Origin: Ligustrum vulgare
Taxonomy: Eukaryota > Streptophyta > Magnoliopsida > Lamiales > Oleaceae
Assembly (NCBI GenBank): GCA_963555705.1
Contig: OY743172.1
Span: forward strand, 28,581,446 to 28,645,445
DNA: 64,000 nucleotides
Direction: 5' to 3'
The notes beneath the pieces are model-generated. The model was not told the origin of the DNA. It saw only the letters and a program-made list of their open reading frames with translations, and searched no databases. Position 1 is the stretch's first letter. Every line of letters begins with the position of its first letter. Of the stretch, positions 56,747 to 64,000 are shown piece after piece. A program made the translations under genes and the position numbers.

Positions 56747-59700
56747 ACGAACTTGAGTGCACTAATAGTGAATTTGAGCAACTAACTTAATATCATCTTG
56801 CTCTCACACACCTGAAAAATAAGTAACGATTTTAGTACCATATTTGAGGAAATAATTGATAAAAACATTTATATAGGCTTTATTCACCATATGAAATATT
56901 TCAAATAAATTGAACAAATATTCAAAATTTCCTTCATGTGTGACACCTCAAACAAAATGCATCAAATTGTCTCTATGTATAATGCAACCGTGAAAAACTA
57001 GATTTTTCATAAAATGTATAACATGATAATAGTCAAAGAGTATAATCATATAACCAATAAAACCACAATGTTTATTTAGAAGACATTAAATATCAAAGAT
57101 CATTTAATGACTCATACGGTGCCAATATACTCAGACTCGATCATGGATAAAAGAACTATGTGCAAAAAATATGTGATTTCGAACTCACATAACTATCACA
57201 CGAGGTGAAAACATATAGAAGGAAAATAACATCCAATTACCAATATCCCATGCATAACATACATTTATAAATCCTTACAATATCACATTGTGTATAGCAC
57301 TTAAACACAAGATTCATATCATATTTCCTCAGATTAATGTACATATTTCAAAACTCTCATTTATAAGTATCAACAATGAATCAATCAAGAACAATATCAT
57401 CAATATACAATAACAAGAACACCAAGTTACTTCTATTTCAACAAGATGATATACAAGCAATGATCAAACATATTGCATCAAAAGCCAATAAGAAGAACAA
57501 ACGAATCAAGTCATTTATACCACAAACAAGGCAACTTTTAAGTCATATAAGAACCTTTTAAGATAAAAGACACATATTTACGGATTTTCATTTATCTCCA
57601 AAAACAAGAGGTTGAAATATAACAACTTTTATAAAAAATGTAATTTCACATCAGGTTGTTTAAGTTGTCATGACCAACAAAACCACCAACAAAAGTTTTC
57701 ATATAACCTTCACCTCCTTCTATGTGTACCCATGTATCCAATAATCTTAAAAGTTCATTCCGAGTAGTATCCTCTTTTAATTCATAACAAGAAAACTTGT
57801 GTCTCCTATCATCGCTTATCCACTCTATTGATTGTTCATCCACAAAGTCTCATCAATTACCACACTAGTCAAATACTAGCCAACTCAAGAATATAATATA
57901 ACGAGTGTATCCCTACCACTCTCTCACAACTATCTTTTAACATCAGGACGCTGAATATGAAGTCTCCACCTCACTCGAGGTATCCTAGGCCTGGGTATAG
58001 TACTCTCACTATATCTAACTCCACCTGCAACTGATAACTAGCATACCTTGCTGTTTTTCTCTCAATTGCACCAAAAAAATCATGTCCTAAACATGACACA
58101 TCAGCCCCATTAACCGTGATCACACTACTCCATGATCTAAACACCATTCTGGCTTCTAAAGCACAACCAAAAGTCTAAAGCCAAAAATGATCAACACATT
58201 TATCATGCAATATATCATGAGTAGTATCACAAATACCTGAAGTAAAAGAAATAAGTCGTTGCTTACAAAGCAAACAACAATCACATAAAATCAAATCCGA
58301 CATATAGTCATTTCAACCATGTCTTCTATGAAACTTACCAAACACACAATGACCACATAAATGCATATAAGACAGTAATACACACAGTCTACATATAATC
58401 CGCATTTATCACAGAAAGGTACATACGACACAAAGTCTCCAATAACAGTCCTTTCATCACCACAAAGCATGTCATTTGTGTTAGTAAAAGAAATAGAGGA
58501 ATCAACATCTCTAATCACATAAGCAGTGGTAACAAATACACCAATTCTTATAACCCGTTACAAGTTAAAAGATCACCCTCAATTATTATCATGATCATAT
58601 GTCCAATTTTACCAGCCAGCCTCATTTTGTGTTGTCAAACCAAAAATCATAATTCACATCGAAAACCCCCAAATCAACACAACGCGTAATCATATTTGCA
58701 ACAAAGCTTAACACAACAAATACATCAAGTAACGACTCAACCAAGTATTTCAAATATAACAGATTATGGCACAAATGCACAATCAAGTAAAACCTAAATT
58801 AAGAAACAATCAAAATCACAAAAAATGTTATTCCTTAATTCTAAGTCAATATATATTAGGTAGGTCTAATTTGAAGTCCATTAAGCTAAGAGTTTCAATA
58901 AAGTGATCAATCAACAAAATACGGGAATTATCCAATTTTTACCCAACTAAAGTCAACGATCACAAGTCCAAAGCAATTAAGACATATCAATATCGAACAT
59001 AGCTCGAAAAACATGTTGTCACCGGCAAGGTGATTACTTTCAAAAATAATAATTAACCAAAACAGGTTGCTACCGGCAAGGTAGCTATTCCATAAAGCAT
59101 GAAAAGGTTAAGGTTTAGGAATATCACCGAGCGAACAATTCATGTTCATATATATGTGCTTGGAATCTTGCAAAATGGATTGCGGAAATGGACTCAGCAG
59201 GTCGAGATGATGAAACTGCCCAAAATGTGCTCGCCGGACCACCGCCGGACCACCGTCGGCCGCCCCTGCTCCGCCACCGGAATTTTTGCCAAAATTTTCA
59301 AGAAAATAGCTGGAGATTCTCCTCGTCCTCGCGATCTCAGTGGTGGTGGCCGTTTTTTGATTGGAGTCCCCATTTGGAAGGAATTTAAATTTGAACTTAC
59401 GGTTTCGTTTTCTTCTCCGGCCATCTTCGTCGACTGCAACCGCCGGAACTGCAACTCTCCACCTGCTGGGTCTTCACTTTGTCCTCAAAAACACACCCGT
59501 GGACTCAATTTGTCAATCGGATGTAAAGATTAGCCGGAATCTTGAAATGAATTTTCGATCAGAATTTCACCGGTCGAGTCTCCACCTAGCGTGGGCGACA
59601 TCTGCTTCACCTTGCACTCTACTCCGATCGAGCTATCACCGTCCAGCCGTCTGAAAATTTCTGCAATTCCGACTCAAACTTCTCTTCTCCGTTCGGTTCG

Positions 59701-60228
59701 TTCACATTTTATTCCCAAGACATTCCTTCTTGGGATTTTGATTCCTGCAAGTTCCTTTTACTTTCCCAAAGTGAAAATCTTTTGGTTACTGTGGGTTCTT
59801 TCCAGCCGGTTGCCCTTTTTGTTGCCGTTGAAAATTGGCCGACGGATCAACAATTAAAAGCAAATGGGACACCGCCAATGCTTCTCCGCTTCTTTCTTAC
59901 TGTTTGTGGAATTTTGGTATCCCTCCTTTTTTGTTTCTGCCCAGTAGCTAAAACTTTCCCATTTTGGAAAGTTTTCTTTTTGATTTCTTTCTCAGTCAAT
60001 GGCTTTCTTTCACTTTTTGCGGTTTTCCTTCCGGTCGGCCATTGATTTTCTTGGTTCCAATTTTGTGTGATTTCCGGTCAGTTGCTTCTTGGTAATCTTC
60101 CGATCTGTGGCTCTTTTTCCTTTTAGCAAACCGGTAGTAGCCCTTTTCTCGCCAATATTGAAATTGATTTCAATCGCAAAATTCAACTGATTCTTGATCC
60201 CAACACAAACTCTAAATTCAAATCACAA
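56747..60228. other. Internal region of the young element
   Basis: About 3.5 kb with no retroviral motif on either strand. The right part (59200-60120) is GC-richer and leader-like. A minus-strand open stretch at 57646-57843 (WISDDRRHKFSCYELKEDTT) is not recognised and could be a captured host fragment or chance. Confidence 0.5.
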
Positions 60229-60242
60229 GGCTCTGATACCAC

Positions 60243-60853
60243 TGTTAGGATCGATACGTGATCAAGAACAAAAATAATTAAATGTAAAAATCCATGAACG
60301 CCAAGATTTTTCGGCCAAAGGCCCCGGAGGTTCGATAATTCAAGAATCATCTACATCCCCGTTGAGCAATCCATCAAACTTGGATTTACGCTTAAATCCA
60401 CTAAGAACATCAAGAAGTTCATTACATTTACAAGATCAACACCAAGAACACCAAAATTATCTCCAAGAATCACTAATTCTATCCGCTACCATACAACACA
60501 CGGATTTCACAAAAATTACTCTCCATCTAAACTATGTTTTACACATATCGTAAAACCACTCCAAACATGAAGAAATTGGAGAAATCACAAAGAAACGATA
60601 CTCTAATCATCAAGAAAAGAGATCACACAAGGGAATTACAAATGGACATCACTAAGCAATCTTGTCCGAACCCTTAATCAAAAGCGCCTCCCAAAGGGAG
60701 CTAAAGAGGAGAAACCGTCAATTGTGTTGTTGTGGAACCACCAAGATTATCATCACCAATTTGATATCACCAACTTAATATAATGGTCTAATTCTAGGCC
60801 AAGTATGTGGGCTTAACCAATTTAGGCCCAAAGTGAGTAGCACCTACTCAACA
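60243..60853 (-). repeat. 5-prime LTR of the young element
   Basis: 611 bp. Primer site on its inner side (60229-60241), duplication ATAAC (60854-60858) on the outer side. Confidence 0.9.
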
Positions 60854-61127
60854 ATAACGTCTATACTTCATGCCCTCGTATTTTGCCTGCGATATCATCT
60901 AAATGAACGGGTATAACACCTATCACTCTTGCTTTCTCTGTTTGAGCGGATTGTGAAACACAACCCATCAATCCACTGCTACCTCCTCCATATTCTAGAT
61001 TGATACCTTTCTCTCCCAACATCTTTCCTAAATCCACTGCTGCTTCTAGATACCCAAAACCTTTCCCCACTTTTGATCAACAAAATACACAGATAGTTTT
61101 GATATGTCGAAGTTTTGGTCCTTCCAT
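60854..61127 (-). pseudogene. LOG-like cytokinin-activating enzyme, N-terminal part
   Basis: Starts MEGPKLRHIKTICVFC at 61127; the FCGSS motif of the family is cut by an in-frame TGA directly after FC. It continues YLEAAVDLGKMLGEKGINLE and YGGGSSGLMGCVSQSA (nucleotide-binding loop), ending RVIGVIPVHL and GHEV before an in-frame TAG at about 60858-60861. With 55791-56121 the total length is close to 200 codons, the size of plant LOG proteins. LOG genes as I know them have several introns, so this uninterrupted copy suggests a retrocopy; both stops predate or are independent of the transposon insertion. Confidence 0.85.
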
Positions 61128-61589
61128 CTTTGAGAGTATAAGGAAAGAAAAACTTACAAGAAATTGTTATTTTGGGATGCTTTAAATTGCGAAATTATCA
61201 GACGTTTTAAACTTGAAAATATTCACTATTTACTGCTTTTCTTTTGAAAAAGTTGCTATTTACTTTTGACTAAATGGCACCACTTTTGATATTGTCTCTG
61301 ATAGCATATATTTTGCTCCATAATGGATAATCTTTCGGTGATCTCTCAGATACCATCTGTTAATACGCGAAAAATGAAAATACAAAATACTTTGTTAAAA
61401 TATATACACTATACTAATTTACCTTGTATCAATGTTAAGTACCCAAAACATCATTGTTTATAACAGTCAGGAAAACAGGATCTTTTGCTATTATATTTTT
61501 GAGACTATAACGGTCTTTATCGCTGATGAATTTAGCCCATAAAGATAGTAGATCACGCTGCACATACCCACTAGGGTGCGTCTCAAGAG
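61128..61589. other. Spacer between the LOG-like and virus-like ORFs
   Basis: AT-rich, no coding sequence. It contains CTCTCAGATACCATCTGTTAA near 61346, a string like the complement of a tRNA-Met primer site, and the diverged TCTCAAGAGT repeat near 61580. Confidence 0.35.
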
Positions 61590-61985
61590 TCAATCGGATA
61601 TCATCCAATGACTCCTTACTCGTCCACCCTTAATGAAGTCTATCTTATCATCTCGATTTATGGATGAATATCCTACTGACTTACAACGGGTATTACATGT
61701 CCATCAAGCACATTTGTAACAACCTTTCAATCTTTTTGCTCTTCGCTTCTTTGCAAAAGTACTCTTACCTAAGCCAGGCATGTGCTTAGAAAATGAATCT
61801 AGTAATTCACCAGCTAATCGAACTTTTGTTTCGATCAACCAACGAACATCTTCTGGAATACCTTGATCCATCAGCAGCCTCAATCTTTCAAGTCGAACTC
61901 GGTAAAATTTATCGGAAGATTTGAGTAGTATTTGCGAATATTTGATAATATAACATCTATTTTGATGGATCTGATCTTCTCCCAA
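61590..61985 (-). pseudogene. Possible endogenous viral fragment: cysteine-rich nucleic-acid-binding protein of betaflexivirus type
   Basis: Minus-strand frame from ATG at 61985. A helical N-terminal part (RVRLERLRLLMDQGIPEDV) is followed by a short basic stretch GKSTFAKKRRAKRLKG, then C-Y-K-C, an in-frame TGA (61704-61706), C-N-T-R-C, and a DDKIDFIKGGRVRSHW segment, ending at 61590. A basic run directly before a Cys-rich zinc-binding site, followed by a D..DFI..G segment, is the layout of the small nucleic-acid-binding (RNA-silencing-related) proteins at the 3-prime end of carla-, viti- and related betaflexivirus genomes. The match is from motif memory only. The stop and the lack of other viral ORFs mean it is not a functional virus. 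A diverged host gene is the alternative. Confidence 0.45.
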
Positions 61986-62149
61986 AGTGATCTATTTAAA
62001 AGTGTTATTTAACGCGTAAAGAGCGTTTGCTCCACGTATCATTGATTCCACCGAGAAAAGAGGAAAATATTTGTAATCAAAAGAAGGGGACAATGATCAT
62101 TTTATTGAGATTCCAGTCTAATCATCTTTTTAGATATAATAAATAAAGG

Positions 62150-63196
62150 TATACTGATTTGTACTATACAGAAATATGAACTGATGAAATGAATACTACA
62201 TTGAACCAAAAGTTCACACATATGTACAAGTGAAATATCTTACTAAACCAGAAATTCTATAATTTAGCATGATTGGTTAGATTCCAATTCAATAATGAGA
62301 TTTATTGAGAATGCAAAATGACATTCATTAAAGAACCAGAAGATTGTTCAGGTTAACAAGTTATCATTGCTGCTTGTTCTCAAAAGTAAATTAATTATCT
62401 CACTAAGAAAATGAATAACTGATTATTTGCTCAAGTAATGATATTACTAGCAAAGTGATAAATGCTAGCATGAATATATCTTAAAGTCATTAATGATTTT
62501 ACGAATTAGTTGAGATAATAGCATTATGTTGCTAATGGTTTAGCAAATTAAAAGTTTTCAATTATTTGCTATGAGAACAACTTGAATATAAATATTTCTT
62601 ATGCAGCAATATTCTACATACAAACATGTCAATAGGATGAAATAAAGATTTACTTGTGAAGCTTTATGATTTCTAAGAACTGCGATATCTATATACACTC
62701 CAACAATACGCACTTGATATATGATTGTGATTATATCCATAATTACAAATGACATGTGTTGCAACATTTTTAGCCGACTGATATAATACAAGATTCTTGA
62801 ATATTATGGAGAAATTAAACAATAGCACGCATGAAGCGTAATCAAGCTTAAAGGGTAATTATGCCTGAAGCATAATGACAATCGATTCCAAAAACAAATA
62901 TCTCTTGAATAATTGAAATGATCCCTTTTAAGACTAAATACTCATGATGAGTAAAAGGAACATATTTAAATGATGAGAGATTCAGGTACCTGATGATAGA
63001 ATATACAAAGAGATCTCTCTATGTTATGTTTATATTGAGATGAAATGGAATCGATAAATAAGTCGACTACACACAACCCTCTTATGAAAATGAGGTTTTT
63101 GAAATTATAATACTTTGGCCAAATATAAAAATCACAATGTAAGGATTATTGTTATAGGACCTAAAGTCCAAACACTTAAATGTGTAATGCCAGTAG
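62150..63196 (+). pseudogene. Degenerate copia pol (GAG-pre-integrase to post-integrase region)
   Basis: Plus-strand reading near 62300-62400 gives FIENAK, a stop, HSLKNQKIVQVNK, then ACSQ in a shifted frame. This fits the IENxxGHPLKNQKI...ACSQGK region at the start of copia integrase. Further on (62660-62950) fragments such as TCVATFLAD and KQISLE fit later pol only weakly. Stops are frequent. The high-coordinate end is cut by the solo LTR at 63197. Confidence 0.4.
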
Positions 63197-63985
63197 TGAT
63201 GTGATCCAGAACCCTCGATAATCGGAGTCATAGCAGGTTTGACAGGAAAATTTAAATATTCAAGCCAAAACAAGAATTCAGCAGGTTCGACGAGCTTTGA
63301 AGATCAAACCGTGTCGAAAAGAACCAAAAATTATGCAGAAGAGATTTCACGGCCGTAACCAATATATGTCACGGCCGTAACCTCCCCTCGAGTTAAAATG
63401 CAAAATTTCAAGATTTTCGATTTACGGCAGAAAATAAGGGATCACGGCCGTAACCTTAAACAGAAACACACTTACGGCCGTAAGTGTCATCTTTACGGCC
63501 GTAACTGCTTAACGGATCAGATTTTTCCAGATTTCGCATTATTTTATTTCCTTATCATTTTTTAGCTATTTTAGGTTAGTTAGAATTCTATTTTGAGTAA
63601 ATTAGCGACTAGGGTTTTATTTTGCTTATTTATACGCATTTTCAATTCATTGTAAAATTAGACTTGATGATTGAATAAAAAGAGATTGAATGTTTTTCAA
63701 TTGTTTAATGTGAGGATTCACATTACAAACCCAAACTTATCAAGATTGATTATCTTGTGTCGTTCATCCAGAACTTATCAAATATTCGCGAGAGCATTTG
63801 TGGCGTTGAAAATCAGAGACTTATCAAGGAGATTGGGCAAATCCTTATGGCGTTTCGAAAGTCGTGGTTCTTTATTCCGCATCGTCGAGCCATCGCGTCG
63901 TGAATATCGGGTCATGATTCATCCGTCCAACCACAACCTGAGTTCGGAGCTTTCCAGCGTTTCTTCCGCGCTTCGAACCTCATCA
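63197..63985 (+). mobile_element. Solo LTR (789 bp), second copy of the TGATG...CATCA family
   Basis: TGATGTGATCCAG ... CCTCATCA with the perfect duplication AGTAG at 63192-63196 and 63986-63990. Colinear with 43361-44187 (for example AAAATTTAAATATTCAAGCC and CGGGTCATGATTCATCCGTC). The difference in length falls mainly in the ACGGCCGT-rich part (63345-63510), where about six dyads remain. Confidence 0.9.
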
Positions 63986-64000
63986 AGTAGTTATTTGTAC

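Larger units (their letters stand above)
56122..60853 (-). mobile_element. Young non-autonomous LTR retrotransposon in the LOG-like pseudogene
   Basis: LTRs of 611 bp each at 56122-56732 and 60243-60853 (plus view TGTTAGGATCG ... CTACTCAACA) and the perfect duplication ATAAC at 56117-56121 and 60854-60858. A primer site TGGTATCAGAGCC (complement of 60229-60241) adjoins the right LTR, so it runs on the minus strand; the polypurine tract AGCAAGGTGGAGAT (complement of about 56733-56746) adjoins the left LTR. The 3.5-kb interior shows no gag or pol motif, so it needs proteins in trans. By eye the LTRs differ at two sites (in an A-run near 56148/60269 and at C/A near 56284/60405). Confidence 0.9.

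Noticed and set aside
59099..59533. 144-residue plus-strand ORF and its antisense partner
   Set aside because: It lies in the leader-like part of the young non-autonomous element, with no retroviral or host domain recognised.
1..64000. CRISPR arrays, operons, phage or plasmid features
   Set aside because: Composition, retrotransposon content and gene families are those of a plant nuclear genome. Repeats are dispersed, tandem or LTR-type, with no regular spacer array.

Overview
This window looks like nuclear DNA of a flowering plant, most likely a eudicot. It is AT-rich and has no operon-like gene packing. It is dominated by Ty1/copia and Ty3/gypsy LTR retrotransposons, small inverted-repeat DNA elements (MITEs), tRNA-derived SINEs and a MULE-like element. 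The only apparently intact protein gene is a single-finger C2H2 EAR repressor at 3200-3949 on the minus strand. All other recognisable host-type coding sequence is broken: a LOG-like cytokinin enzyme, an eIF3f copy without visible introns, a SKP1-like C-terminal piece and a BTB/POZ piece.

Layout. 1-8.9 kb: C2H2 gene in intergenic DNA with several MITEs. 8.9-16.2 kb: degenerate minus-strand copia element, split by a 2642-bp solo-LTR-like insertion (11509-14150, duplication GAATG). 16.2-24 kb: MITEs, two SINEs, a truncated copia LTR/gag remnant and another LTR-like stretch. 24000-46205: a five-layer nest. A minus-strand copia (duplication CACTC) is split by an Athila/Tat-type gypsy (24251-40495, duplication CTTGT). 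One LTR of that gypsy holds a chromovirus-type gypsy (24547-31542), which holds a 1529-bp solo LTR (duplication ATTAC). Its other LTR holds a 1.8-kb MULE-like element (11-bp duplication). The copia also holds an 827-bp solo LTR (duplication ATTTA). 46.2-53 kb: intergenic DNA with MITEs and a cluster of gene fragments (SKP1-like, eIF3f-like, BTB/POZ). 53.9-64 kb: a copia-type LTR and primer site, then a LOG-like pseudogene split by a very young 4.7-kb non-autonomous LTR element (56122-60853, duplication ATAAC; LTRs differ at only two positions I could find). Next come a short ORF resembling plant-virus cysteine-rich nucleic-acid-binding proteins, copia integrase-region remnants, and a second copy of the TGATG...CATCA solo LTR (duplication AGTAG).

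The genes do not form a pathway. What the window mainly records is the order of insertions. The points most worth checking are the dated disruption of the LOG-like copy, the possible viral integration beside it, and the filler DNA at a deletion junction inside the nest. Coordinates of LTR elements were set by eye from target-site duplications, TG/CA ends, primer sites and polypurine tracts. Family names come from motif recognition without any database search.
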